Shown: positions 17,714-25,372 of the stretch, in pieces | Layout of the letters: each line of letters starts with the position of its first letter | How positions within the stretch are numbered: the first letter of the stretch is position 1 | DNA from: Rhizobiales bacterium CCH3-A5 | GTDB lineage: Bacteria > Pseudomonadota > Alphaproteobacteria > Rhizobiales > Beijerinckiaceae | NCBI GenBank assembly: GCA_001556025.1 | Contig: LSIB01000176.1 | Span: 1 to 64,000 of the forward strand | DNA length: 64,000 nucleotides | Reading direction: 5' to 3' | Program-made: the position numbers and the translations under genes | The notes under the pieces: model-generated | Told to the model about the DNA's origin: nothing | The model's input: the letters and a program-made list of their open reading frames with translations, nothing else | Database searches by the model: none

Positions 17714-18706
17714 TTGCCCTTGTCCAACCCAAGCGCGTGGAACGCGACGAGTCTGCGCCGCGCCATCAGCGCGGCAGGCGTCGCCCTGTGGTCGTGGAAC
17801 GTGGAGACCGACGGGTTTGCCATGGACGATCGCGGGTTTGAGCTCTGGTCCGTGCCCAAGTCCAACAACGTCAAATTCGAGGACTTGTCGGCGCGGATTC
17901 ACCCGGCTGACCGGGACAGGGTCCGCGAAGCGTTTACGGCGACACGCGCCATCGTCGGTGCTTACGAGATCGACTTCCGCATCATCATCGGCGACGAGAT
18001 CAGATGGATCTCGGCCCGAGGCATCGGCGATGACGCGGCTCTTCACGACCGCCTGGCCTACGGCATCTTCCTGGATGTAACCGGACGCAAGCAGGCTGAG
18101 GGAGGCCATGAGCTTCTTGCCGGTGAGATGAGCCATCGCGTCAAGAACCTGCTGGCCATCGCGTCCGGACTGACGCAGATCTCCTCACGATCAACCAAGA
18201 CCGCCCAGGAGATGGCCGTCGAATTGACAGGTCGATTGAGTGCGCTTGGGCGCGCCCATGACCTGGTGCGGCCGCTTCCCGGCCATCAGGGCACCGCCGC
18301 GCTGCTGGGCGATCTCGTTTCAATCCTGCTCTCTCCCTATGAGGATATGGGAGCGTTCAGCGGGCGCATCCGCGTCGCGGTACCGCGCATGGGCGTGGGC
18401 GAAAGCACCACGACGACACTGGCACTCGTCATTCACGAGCTGGCGACCAATTCCCTGAAGTATGGCGCTCTCTCATCCGAGAGCGGGACGCTGGACGTAT
18501 CGGGTGCCACGGAGGGCGAAGACGTCAGGATGGTCTGGACCGAGCGCGGCGGGCCGGAAGTCGAGAGTAAGCGTCAAAGCGGCTATGGCAGTCGCCTCGT
18601 CGAGCGCAGCATCGCGGGTCAGCTGGGCGGGTCTATCGACTATGACTGGTCAGCTGAAGGTGTCGTCGTCACCCTCGTGATGAAAGCGTCCCGGCTGGCG
18701 AGCTAG
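17714..18706 (+). CDS. PAS-HWE sensor histidine kinase
   Basis: The 330-residue soluble kinase has an N-terminal PAS domain (about 15-120). The HWE phosphoacceptor region GEMSHRVKNLLAIASGL is near residue 140, and the ATPase domain has HELATNSLKYGAL. The family-defining WTERGGP lies near residue 275 and GYGSRLVERSI near the end. The start is a TTG at 17,714 with GGAGAAG six bases upstream; no suitable ATG lies close. HWE kinases are common in Rhizobiales and often act in the PhyR general stress or light response. Its stop overlaps, by four bases, the stop of the convergent small gene. Confidence 0.9.
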   Translation: MPLSNPSAWNATSLRRAISAAGVALWSWNVETDGFAMDDRGFELWSVPKSNNVKFEDLSARIHPADRDRVREAFTATRAIVGAYEIDFRIIIGDEIRWISARGIGDDAALHDRLAYGIFLDVTGRKQAEGGHELLAGEMSHRVKNLLAIASGLTQISSRSTKTAQEMAVELTGRLSALGRAHDLVRPLPGHQGTAALLGDLVSILLSPYEDMGAFSGRIRVAVPRMGVGESTTTTLALVIHELATNSLKYGALSSESGTLDVSGATEGEDVRMVWTERGGPEVESKRQSGYGSRLVERSIAGQLGGSIDYDWSAEGVVVTLVMKASRLAS

Positions 18707-18906
18707 CCGATGTCGTCGTCCTTAGCCGTAGTTTGGTTTGCGCCGATTGCCCGTTCATGGCCGTCTGCGCCACGCACACGATACTGGACCTCGCCGCCCA
18801 CCGGGGCGGGCATGCCGCGCACGATCTCATAGTCGCCTCTGCCGGTCTGATCGAGAAATCCGTATATCAGCCGGACAGTGTCGCCGACCCGTAACTCGTC
18901 GCTCAT
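18703..18906 (-). CDS. Small conserved hypothetical protein (67 residues)
   Basis: The product begins with DELRVGDTVRLIYGF and contains YEIVRGMPAP, then YRVRGADGHERAI. This pattern (short beta-rich domain, YEIVR...YRV...HER) is shared by many small uncharacterised proteins in Rhizobiales. The ATG at 18,906 has AGGAG nine bases upstream. It converges on the HWE kinase gene with overlapping stop codons. Function is unknown. Confidence 0.7.
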   Translation of the reverse strand: MSDELRVGDTVRLIYGFLDQTGRGDYEIVRGMPAPVGGEVQYRVRGADGHERAIGANQTTAKDDDIG

Positions 18907-19042
18907 CGATTGTGGCTCCTGACGGAAGAGCGAGACGATCGAATATTAACGAACTAACAATGATCGTGACAAAATTCTTTTTAGTTTTACGCAACCACGA
19001 TGTCGTTCGCCGGTTAAGTTGGCTCGCAGCCGAAAGCTCAGC

Positions 19043-19405
19043 ATGAAAAACGTCGTCGTTCTTGTTGTCGAAGACGAACCGATCATTCGCATGAATGCGG
19101 TCGCGTTGATCGAAGACGCGGGCTACGATGTGATCGAGGCGTCTAATGCGGACGAAGCAATTCTTAATCTGGAAACGCGGCCCGACATTCGCGTCGTTTT
19201 CTCCGATATCGAGATGCCAGGGTCTATGGATGGCTTGAAGCTGCTCCACGCGATCCGCGAGCGCTGGCCTCCCGTGGTCCTCATCCTGGCGTCCGGCCGG
19301 GTCTCGCCAGCCGCCGCCGACATGCCCGCGGATACGGTGTTCCTGCAAAAGCCCTATCAAGAGGCGAAACTATTGAAGATTCTGGCCGGCATCGCCTCTG
19401 AGTAG
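19043..19405 (+). CDS. Single-domain CheY-like response regulator
   Basis: The 120-residue receiver has the acidic pair VVEDEP (Glu10/Asp11), phosphoacceptor Asp55 in FSDIEMPG, Ser in LASGR at the Thr/Ser switch position and Lys in FLQKPY near residue 102. There is no output domain, so it probably acts as a phosphate sink or relay for the neighbouring orphan kinases. The ATG at 19,043 opens the first beta strand (KNVVVLVVEDE); an upstream TTG would add eight residues without homology. AT-rich sequence at 18,940-18,990 upstream is a plausible promoter. Confidence 0.92.
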   Translation: MKNVVVLVVEDEPIIRMNAVALIEDAGYDVIEASNADEAILNLETRPDIRVVFSDIEMPGSMDGLKLLHAIRERWPPVVLILASGRVSPAAADMPADTVFLQKPYQEAKLLKILAGIASE

Positions 19406-19536
19406 CGTCTTGCCTTGAACGCCAGAACGCGCGCCGCACCACCCGTTCAATATCCACTCGCCCAGATTGCTCCTTTGCTTAGACATCCGCGTTCCAGCCT
19501 CGCGTCCAAGGCTTGCGTCAGTGAAAGATCAGTTCC

Positions 19537-19842
19537 ATGGACGACAAGCACGACGACGCGCGTGAACATTTTTTCGCGGCCATACGGATCTTGGCATGCT
19601 CGGCAGACACCATCCAAACAAGGCTGATCGAAGCGAACGAGAGCATCCTGCGTGTCGCTATCAATGAGTTCGACGGGGATGCGGAGATGAAGATCAAATT
19701 CGCACGCATTCTCGATCTGCTTGCTGTAGATCAGGACGAGATTGAGATCGTGGCTCAACAGACCGCGGCGCACATGACCGATCTCGAAGCCAGCGCTGTA
19801 GCCCACCTAGTATGCGACCTCTATTTCGATCTTGGCGGCTAG
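19537..19842 (+). CDS. Uncharacterised 101-residue acidic protein
   Basis: The protein is small, acidic and helical, without signal peptide; a DDKHDDAREHF start is followed by an amphipathic helix and IKFARILDLLAVD. I do not recognise a family. It follows the response regulator on the same strand after 131 bases and ends just before a strong bidirectional terminator. Start ATG at 19,537 has only a weak purine stretch upstream. Confidence 0.55.
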   Translation: MDDKHDDAREHFFAAIRILACSADTIQTRLIEANESILRVAINEFDGDAEMKIKFARILDLLAVDQDEIEIVAQQTAAHMTDLEASAVAHLVCDLYFDLGG

Positions 19843-19859
19843 GCCTGCAACGATAGGAA

Positions 19860-19890
19860 AAGGCCCGCCGAGTGCCGCTCGGCGGGCCTT
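19860..19890. terminator. Strong bidirectional hairpin terminator
   Basis: Thirteen-base perfect arms AAGGCCCGCCGAG (19,860-19,872) and its complement (19,878-19,890) enclose a five-base loop. A-rich sequence precedes and CTT follows, so it works in either direction. It separates the plus-strand 19,537 gene from the minus-strand DUF892 gene that ends at 19,906. Confidence 0.8.
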
Positions 19891-19905
19891 CCCATTCGAC
19901 CGTGG

Positions 19906-20418
19906 TCAGGCGGCCTTGGCGGCAGGCGCGGTGGCCGCCGAGTTCGCCGGGCCCCCCAACTGGGTGAGCATCTTGTCGGTCTTGGTCTCCTCGGCGAGGG
20001 TCTCGTCGAGGAGCTTGACGGCGTCCTTGTGGCCGAGCTGGGTCGCCCATGCCTTCAAGGTGCCGTAGCGGGCCATTTCATAGTGCTCGACCGCCTGTGC
20101 CGAGGCGACCAGGCCGGCGTCCAGCGCGGGGCTGTCCTCATAGTCCTCGATGACGGCCTCGCCTTCCTTGAGGATGCCGAGGATGGCATCGCAGGTCTTG
20201 GCGCGTGGCGTCTTGCCGATGAGCTCGAAGACCTGGCTGAGCCGCTCGATCTGCTCGGCGGTCTCGGCCTTGTGGGTCTCGAAGGCCTTCTTGAGCTCGG
20301 GCGACTTGGTTACCTTGGCCATCTTCGGCAGGGCCTTCAGGATCTGCTTCTCGGCGTAGTAGACGTCCTTGAGCATGTCGTGGAACAGGTCGTCGAGCGG
20401 CTTCGTGGTTGTGGCCAT
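19906..20418 (-). CDS. DUF892 ferritin-like stress protein (YciE/YciF type)
   Basis: The 170-residue four-helix protein contains FHDMLKDVYYAEKQILKALPKM at the start, an ETHKAETAEQIERL helix, AVEHYEMARYGTL and LLDETLAEETKTD. These carry the Glu, His and Glu ligands of a di-iron ferritin-like centre. An alanine/proline-rich tail follows. Members are induced by osmotic and general stress. The ATG at 20,418 has AAGGACACC upstream. A GGAAC-N16-AGTT element on the minus strand (20,455-20,479) could place it under sigma-EcfG, divergent from the PepSY gene. Confidence 0.9.
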   Translation of the reverse strand: MATTTKPLDDLFHDMLKDVYYAEKQILKALPKMAKVTKSPELKKAFETHKAETAEQIERLSQVFELIGKTPRAKTCDAILGILKEGEAVIEDYEDSPALDAGLVASAQAVEHYEMARYGTLKAWATQLGHKDAVKLLDETLAEETKTDKMLTQLGGPANSAATAPAAKAA

Positions 20419-20454
20419 GTGGTGTCCTTCAGATTGCCGGGATCGTGGTGGCTG

Positions 20455-20479
20455 AACTGCCCGCGGCCAACGCTGTTCC
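20455..20479 (-). promoter_or_regulatory. Possible sigma-EcfG promoter for the DUF892 gene
   Basis: On the minus strand GGAAC (20,479-20,475) is followed after 16 bases by AGTT (20,458-20,455). The sigma-EcfG consensus is GGAAC-N16/17-CGTT, so the -10 has one mismatch. It lies 37 bases upstream of the start codon, a suitable distance. Confidence 0.4.
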
Positions 20480-20502
20480 TCCGGGATTTAATTTATATCT
20501 TC

Positions 20503-20528
20503 GGAACTTAAACGAGCATCTGCCCGTT
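20503..20528 (+). promoter_or_regulatory. sigma-EcfG (general stress response) promoter
   Basis: GGAAC at 20,503-20,507 and CGTT at 20,525-20,528 are separated by 17 bases, a full match to the consensus for the alphaproteobacterial general-stress sigma factor EcfG. It lies 42 bases before the ATG of the PepSY-type gene, and the next gene is a YflT-like stress protein, which fits the regulon. Confidence 0.7.
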
Positions 20529-20569
20529 GATTGGGCAGCGCGGACACACCGCGAAAAAGGATCCCAAAA

Positions 20570-20866
20570 ATGAAAAAGCTAGTTCTCGCCGCGCTAGTCG
20601 CGGCGCTGCCTTCGTTCGCCGCGATAGCCCAGACCTCCACGACTTCGCCGATGCCGACGCCCGCGCCGGCCGACGGGAACGCCCCGCTGCCGGGCGCCAA
20701 CAGCTTCACCGAGGGTCAGGCTAAGAGCCGCCTGGAGTCCAATGGCTACACGAACGTGATGGACCTCAAGAAGGATGAGAACGGCGTCTGGAAGGGCAAG
20801 GCGACCAACGCCGGCGCCTCGGTCAACGTCTCTGTCGATTACCGCGGCAACATCGTCAAAAACTGA
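20570..20866 (+). CDS. Exported PepSY-like domain protein
   Basis: The 98-residue product has a signal peptide (KKLVLAALVAALPSFAAIA, cleavage after about residue 20), a proline-rich spacer and a C-terminal domain. SFTEGQAKSRLESNGYTNV-type helix and DENGVWKGKA, VNVSVDYRGNI strands match small PepSY-domain proteins of Rhizobiales. The ATG at 20,570 is chosen because it opens the signal peptide and follows AAAAAGG. A matching sigma-EcfG promoter lies upstream, so periplasmic stress protection is likely. The YflT-like gene follows after 36 bases. Confidence 0.85.
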   Translation: MKKLVLAALVAALPSFAAIAQTSTTSPMPTPAPADGNAPLPGANSFTEGQAKSRLESNGYTNVMDLKKDENGVWKGKATNAGASVNVSVDYRGNIVKN

Positions 20867-20902
20867 CGGTTGCTCCTCTAGCCCTGATTTTTGGAGAACA
20901 CC

Positions 20903-21466
20903 ATGACCCGCACTATCACCCGTTCCTACGACAACCACGAGACCGCCAGCTCGGTCGTCGAGCAGCTTGAGGCCGCCGGCATTTCCAGCAGCAACGTCAG
21001 CATCGTCGGCCGCAATGGCGACGGCGAGACCAACGCCGCGGAAGGTGCCGGCATCGGCGCCGGCGTCGGTGGCGCCGCCGGCTTGCTGGCTGGCCTTGGT
21101 ATGCTGGCGATCCCGGGCGTCGGTCCCGTGGTCGCAGCGGGCTGGCTCGCCGCCACCGCGGCCGGCGCTGTTGCCGGTGCCGCCGCTGGCGGACTGGTCG
21201 GCTCCTTTGTGAAGGAAGGCCACGACGAGGACGAGGCGAACTACTACGCCGAGACCGTCCGTCGTGGTGGCTCCGTCGTCTCGGTCCGTGCCGAGCCCGA
21301 GCAGGAAGCCGCTGTTGAGGCAATTCTCGATGGCGCGACGCCGATTGATCGCACTGAGCGCACTGCACAATACCGCAAGGAAGGCTGGAACCGCTTCGAC
21401 GAGAACGCCGATCCCAACGGTCGCCTGGCGGCAGCGTCCGGCCGCATCGCCCAGCCGGTTATCTGA
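20903..21466 (+). CDS. YflT-like general stress protein with glycine-rich core
   Basis: The 187-residue protein has an N-terminal ferredoxin-like half-domain (TRTITRSYDN start, VVEQLEAAGI, NVSIVGRN). A glycine/alanine-rich hydrophobic hairpin (about 45-105) follows, with GAGVGGAAGLLAG and VPVVAAGW-type repeats. The second half-domain contains AEPEQEAAVEAIL, and the tail is charged. This layout is that of general-stress proteins of the YflT/DUF1269-like group. ATG at 20,903 has GGAGA six bases upstream. Probably co-transcribed with the PepSY gene from the EcfG promoter and ended by the hairpin at 21,490. Confidence 0.85.
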   Translation: MTRTITRSYDNHETASSVVEQLEAAGISSSNVSIVGRNGDGETNAAEGAGIGAGVGGAAGLLAGLGMLAIPGVGPVVAAGWLAATAAGAVAGAAAGGLVGSFVKEGHDEDEANYYAETVRRGGSVVSVRAEPEQEAAVEAILDGATPIDRTERTAQYRKEGWNRFDENADPNGRLAAASGRIAQPVI

Positions 21467-21489
21467 TCAGACCGCATCGACTGGTATCT

Positions 21490-21517
21490 GGCCCCGGGGG
21501 AGACCTCGGGGCCTTTT
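21490..21517 (+). terminator. Rho-independent terminator
   Basis: GGCCCCGGGG pairs with CTCGGGGCC around a GAGAC loop and is followed by TTTT (21,514-21,517). It lies 24 bases after the stress-protein stop codon. Confidence 0.8.
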
Positions 21518-21699
21518 CGTCAGGGTCGTCACCGAACTGTCGCTCACAACGCTATCGGCAGAGAGAACTGTGGCCACCAACTCGGTACTGGCCTGTCTTC
21601 CGCCACAGCGATGTCGATGACCGAGCCATAGCTTCGATCTCTTGGCCAATGCCAAATTTATGCGCCGCGCTTTCACCGACCTTGTATCGCGCCTATCCA

Positions 21700-21735
21700 C
21701 CTCCATATACCATCCAATTGGATGGTATATGGAGG
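21700..21735. promoter_or_regulatory. 36-base perfect palindrome overlapping a ribosome site: RHH operator
   Basis: The 16-base arm CCTCCATATACCATCC (21,700-21,715), the spacer AATT and the exact complement (21,720-21,735) form a continuous 36-base palindrome. The last five bases, GGAGG, are the ribosome site of the RHH gene that starts at 21,740. Bound by protein, it would block transcription; folded in RNA, it would hide the ribosome site. Autoregulation by the downstream ribbon-helix-helix protein is the simplest reading. The 180 bases before it hold no gene. Confidence 0.75.
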
Positions 21736-21739
21736 CAGA

Positions 21740-22132
21740 ATGAAAACGCCGGAGAGCGAGAAACTGACCATCAATCTTGGCTTCGTCGATCTTGGACGGA
21801 TCGATCTGTTGGTGCGCGATGGCTTCTACTCGAACCGATCCGATTTCATCCGGACCGCTATCCGTAATCAGCTCGTCACGCATGCGGAGATCGCGGCGCA
21901 GGCAACTCATCGCCTCTCGCTGGAACTCGGGCTGAGGACCTTCACCCGCGCCGATCTGGAAGGCGTGGTCGCAAACAATGAGCGCCTGGAAATTCGCGTC
22001 CTTGGTCTCGCGATCATTGCGGACGACGTTACGCCTGCCTTGGCCCGCGACGCGATCGCCTCCCTTACGGTTCTCGGAGCGCTTCATGCTTCTCCCGAGG
22101 TCAAGGCCGCCCTTTCCGACCGACTCTCTTGA
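21740..22132 (+). CDS. CopG/RHH-family transcriptional regulator
   Basis: The 130-residue protein starts with a ribbon-helix-helix fold: a strand EKLTINLGFVDLGRID, then LLVRDGFYSNRSDFIRTAIRNQL, in which the G-x-Y-S-N-R-S-x-F-I-R pattern is diagnostic. A C-terminal domain of about 80 residues, LELGLRTFTRADLE..., is of unknown fold. The ATG at 21,740 follows GGAGG by four bases. Seventeen bases separate it from the esterase gene, so the pair is an operon. It probably represses its own operon through the palindrome directly upstream. Confidence 0.88.
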   Translation: MKTPESEKLTINLGFVDLGRIDLLVRDGFYSNRSDFIRTAIRNQLVTHAEIAAQATHRLSLELGLRTFTRADLEGVVANNERLEIRVLGLAIIADDVTPALARDAIASLTVLGALHASPEVKAALSDRLS

Positions 22133-22148
22133 ACTGTAAGGACGCCAA

Positions 22149-23240
22149 ATGCCCATCCCTTTCCAAGCAGTCGCAGATGCCATGAGGCGGTTGAAGGCAT
22201 CGGACGTCACGGGAGCGACCAAAGCCATCCGCGACGCGCTGAACGGCGGCGGTCAGTCCTCCATCTCCAGGCCGCTGGACGCCGAAGACCCCTTCGCCGT
22301 GCGAAAGGGACGACCGTTGGGTGACGTGCTGAACGCATTGAAGTCGGGACGCTCGAACTTCACATCGCCCCTACGGCGCGCAGCGACGTCTCCTGGCAAG
22401 ATGGATGATCCACGCTTCACATCACATTCGCTGAGGTCGGTCGCGGGAAGCCTCGACTACAAACTCTACGTGCCTCAGGACCGCGACAGGGAGCTAGCCC
22501 TCGTTCTGATGCTGCATGGATGCACGCAAGACCCTGACGACTTCGCACGCGGTACGCGGATGAATCGCCTCGCCGACGAGTTCGGCCTCGTCGTAGCCTA
22601 TCCTCACCAACCTCGATCCGCCAATGCGAACGGATGCTGGAACTGGTTCGATCCTCGGCACCAGGCCGCTGGTTCGGGCGAGCCCGCGAAGCTGGCGGCG
22701 CTGGCAAAAGCGCTTTCGACGGAATTCACCATCTCGCCCGAGCGTGTCTTCGCCGCAGGCCTGTCGGCCGGGGCAGCGATGGTTGACGTGCTCGCCGAGA
22801 GCTATCCGGAAATTTTCTCTAAGGTGGCGCTTCACTCCGGTCTCGAACGGGGAGCCGCGCACGATGTCATGTCAGCCTTCGCGGCCATGAAGGGAGATGT
22901 CGGGGCGAGACGCGACCGCGCCAGCGGTCATTGCAGCCGCAAGCTGATCATTCATGGTACGGCGGATGCGACGGTGGACGCTTCCAATGGTGACCGTCTC
23001 TTCGGCGGCATGCGCTCGCGATACTCAAACTGTTCAATCCTGGTCAGTGAAATAAGGTCGGCCGGGAAAACGGCGATGCGGCAAACTCTGATCGATTCAT
23101 CTGGCCGGGTGAAGGCCGAGTATATGCCGATCAACGGCGGCGGCCATGCCTGGTCGGGCGGCGACAGCACTGGAAGCTTCACCGATCCGGAAGGGCCCGA
23201 CGCTTCGCGAGAGATCGTGAGCTTCTTCCTGAGCCCATAG
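22149..23240 (+). CDS. PHB depolymerase-family esterase
   Basis: The 363-residue alpha/beta hydrolase shows the oxyanion-hole motif LMLHGCTQDPDDF near 125, nucleophile elbow AAGLSAGAAM near 205, acid in HGTADATVD near 277 and catalytic His in NGGGHAWSGG near 340. This is the Esterase_PHB/LpqC group. It lacks a clear signal peptide; the N-terminus (FQAVADAMRRLKASD...ATKAIRDAL) resembles that of cytoplasmic or unconventionally exported Rhizobiales homologues. Actual substrate may be PHB oligomers or another ester. AAGGA precedes the ATG at 22,149. Expression is linked to the RHH regulator. Confidence 0.85.
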   Translation: MPIPFQAVADAMRRLKASDVTGATKAIRDALNGGGQSSISRPLDAEDPFAVRKGRPLGDVLNALKSGRSNFTSPLRRAATSPGKMDDPRFTSHSLRSVAGSLDYKLYVPQDRDRELALVLMLHGCTQDPDDFARGTRMNRLADEFGLVVAYPHQPRSANANGCWNWFDPRHQAAGSGEPAKLAALAKALSTEFTISPERVFAAGLSAGAAMVDVLAESYPEIFSKVALHSGLERGAAHDVMSAFAAMKGDVGARRDRASGHCSRKLIIHGTADATVDASNGDRLFGGMRSRYSNCSILVSEIRSAGKTAMRQTLIDSSGRVKAEYMPINGGGHAWSGGDSTGSFTDPEGPDASREIVSFFLSP

Positions 23241-23423
23241 GTGGTGGGCACTAGCGCCGCTTCGGACAGATCATAACAAGCCGCGTTCGACGTCGCCTCG
23301 CCGATCGGCGATGCGACGCTTCGGCGATAGTCGGTTCGTGCCGATGAGGCGCAGTTCTGAGTATCTGCTTTCCGAACGGTGCCGAGTATCGGCGCTTGGC
23401 GCGATACGGCGCGCAGCTTCGGA

Positions 23424-24536
23424 CTAGCGAGCGGGCCGTACAGAGCTTCCGCCGAAGACCGCCTGCCGGCGCAGGGCTGGCGTGAACAGGCTGTAGAGCA
23501 TTCTTGGCGAAGCCAATGCACTGACGGCGTCGAGCCTGGCCCGATGCTCAGATGGGAGACGGAGCTCAAGAGCGGCGATGTTGTTTTCGATCTGATTGAG
23601 CCGACTGACGCCCATCAAGGTCGATGATACGCCGGCCCGCTCTGTCACCCAGACAAGTGCGACGCGGGCGGAGGGCTGGTCCATCTCCTTGGCCACTTCT
23701 CGCACTGCATCCACGATCTCCCAGTTCCGCTCAGTGAAAAGAGTGTCTCCAAAGGGATTGGCCCCATCGAGACGCTTGTCGTTCGCCGGCCTCTCATCTC
23801 CATCGCCTGCGGCGTCCTTCGGCAGTCCAGCCGACCGAGGAGCGGCGGCCTCGACCTCATCGCGCTGGTACTTGCCCGTCAGCAACCCATAGGCGAGTGG
23901 GCTCCATGGAACGATTCCCATGCCGAATTCCGCCGCAAGCGGAACGTGTTCATCTTCGATGTCGCGATTGACCAGCGAGTAGAAGTACTGGAGTGCAATC
24001 GGCCCAGGCAGCCCGCGGACCTCCGCAAGAGTCGCGATCTTCGCAACGAACCAAGCGGGCGAATTAGAGAGCCCCCAGTAACGGATCTTACCGGCCCGCA
24101 CGAGCCCGGCCATCGTCTCAAGAAGCTCTTCGGCGGGTGTCACGCCGTCCCAAACATGGATCCAGTACAGATCGACATAGTCAGTGCGCAGCCTGGCCAA
24201 CGAGCGATGCAGCGCCGCGTGAACGTGCTTGGCGCCGTTGCCTCCCGTATGTGGGCCACTGCCGGTCGCGAAGCCCGATTTCGTGGCGAGCACGATTTGC
24301 TCCCGCAGACCGCGTTCCGCGATGAAGCCGCCAAGCATCTCCTCGCTGCGCCCTTTCGAATAGACGTCGGCCGTATCGACAGCGTTGCCGCCAGCCTCGA
24401 CATAGGCGTCGAACACCGCCTTGCTTCCAGCCTCGTCGAGGCCCCAGCGCGCGGTCCCGAACGTCATCGTCCCAAGCGTCAGGGGGCTTACGGCAAGGCC
24501 GGAGCGGCCCAGCGTGCGGAAATCGGTCAGGGGCAT
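23424..24536 (-). CDS. Aldo/keto reductase
   Basis: The 370-residue NADPH-dependent oxidoreductase has a TIM barrel with the catalytic tetrad pieces VDTADVYSKGRSEE (Asp, Tyr), LATKSGF (Lys) and YWIHVWDG (His). Its C-terminal cofactor loop contains STLMGVSRLNQIENN. An extended loop at about 235-270 (RSAGLPKDAAGDGDERP) is unusually charged. The start ATG at 24,536 gives MPLTDFRTLGRSG, the usual family beginning. It is divergent from a TetR gene and one of the two TetR-type operators lies nine bases before its start codon, so it is most likely the regulator's target. Confidence 0.9.
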   Translation of the reverse strand: MPLTDFRTLGRSGLAVSPLTLGTMTFGTARWGLDEAGSKAVFDAYVEAGGNAVDTADVYSKGRSEEMLGGFIAERGLREQIVLATKSGFATGSGPHTGGNGAKHVHAALHRSLARLRTDYVDLYWIHVWDGVTPAEELLETMAGLVRAGKIRYWGLSNSPAWFVAKIATLAEVRGLPGPIALQYFYSLVNRDIEDEHVPLAAEFGMGIVPWSPLAYGLLTGKYQRDEVEAAAPRSAGLPKDAAGDGDERPANDKRLDGANPFGDTLFTERNWEIVDAVREVAKEMDQPSARVALVWVTERAGVSSTLMGVSRLNQIENNIAALELRLPSEHRARLDAVSALASPRMLYSLFTPALRRQAVFGGSSVRPAR

Positions 24537-24544
24537 GAGGCATC

Positions 24545-24566
24545 TTTCATACTGATTGCTATGAAA
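24545..24566. promoter_or_regulatory. TetR-type operator, copy 1
   Basis: TTTCATA, eight bases, TATGAAA: a perfect seven-base inverted repeat immediately upstream of the aldo/keto reductase start codon. The same architecture recurs 55 bases away at the TetR start. Two identical sites in one divergent promoter region strongly suggest binding of the local TetR protein. Confidence 0.7.
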
Positions 24567-24599
24567 CAGTGAGCGCCCATTGTCGGGCAAAGTCAATCG

Positions 24600-24621
24600 T
24601 TCCATATTAGTCACTATGAAA
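24600..24621. promoter_or_regulatory. TetR-type operator, copy 2, over the regulator start codon
   Basis: TTCCATA, eight bases, TATGAAA, differing from copy 1 by one base in the left arm. It covers the ATG (24,616-24,618) of the TetR gene, so binding would repress the regulator itself. Confidence 0.65.
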
Positions 24622-25260
24622 GACCCGTCAGCATCCCCGCGCCGCAGGACAGGGCGTCCTCTCTCCTTCGATCGCGACGCCGCCCTCGAACAGGCGATGC
24701 TGCTGTTCTGGCGGCATGGCTACGAGGCCACATCGCTTGCGGACCTGACTTCGGCGATGGGCGTGACGCCGCCGAGCGTCTATGCGGCGTTCGGTGACAA
24801 GAAGCAGCTCTTCGTCGAGGCGGTCCGCCGATACCTCTCCGGACCCGTGACCGCAGAGACAATGATCGACGATTCCGCCACGGCTCGTGACGCCGCATGG
24901 AATTTGCTGGAGGGATCGGCCATTGCGTTCACAGGGACGACGACGCCACCCGGCTGTCTATTAGCGACCGGCGCGATCAGCTGCTCTACCGCGGCACAAG
25001 ACGTTCAGGCAGAACTCGCACGGATGAGAGGGGCCATCGAGGATCGGCTTCGAGCGAAGATCGCGGATGCTGTGGAAGGCGGAGAGCTGCCGGGCGGGAC
25101 GGATCCGGAGGCGCTCGCCGGCCTGATCATGGCCGTGATCCAGGGATTGTCGACGTTGGCAAGAGACGGGGCCCCAAGAGACAAGCTTCTGCGCGTCGCC
25201 AGTAATGCCATGTCAGCTTGGCCGCAGGATCAGGTGTCCAAACATCCGGCAGGGCGCTGA
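24616..25260 (+). CDS. TetR/AcrR-family repressor
   Basis: The 214-residue protein has an N-terminal helix-turn-helix: ALEQAMLLFWRHGYEATSL, then LTSAMGVTPPSVYAAFGDKKQLF. The ligand domain contains the TTPPGCLL block typical of the TetR group next to aldo/keto reductases and oxidoreductases. The ATG at 24,616 (MKDPSAS) is used; an upstream GTG would place the operator inside the gene. It is divergent from the reductase gene with a pair of TTTCATA-N8-TATGAAA sites between them. Confidence 0.9.
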   Translation: MKDPSASPRRRTGRPLSFDRDAALEQAMLLFWRHGYEATSLADLTSAMGVTPPSVYAAFGDKKQLFVEAVRRYLSGPVTAETMIDDSATARDAAWNLLEGSAIAFTGTTTPPGCLLATGAISCSTAAQDVQAELARMRGAIEDRLRAKIADAVEGGELPGGTDPEALAGLIMAVIQGLSTLARDGAPRDKLLRVASNAMSAWPQDQVSKHPAGR

Positions 25261-25372
25261 CGCACGTCTGGTTTAGCGCTGCTCCCCAATGCGAAGAAGT
25301 GGCGCTCTCGCGAATCTGCGCCAGCCGACCGGTAGTCGGTAACCAAATAGTGCAGGCGCGTCGTCGCTCCCA

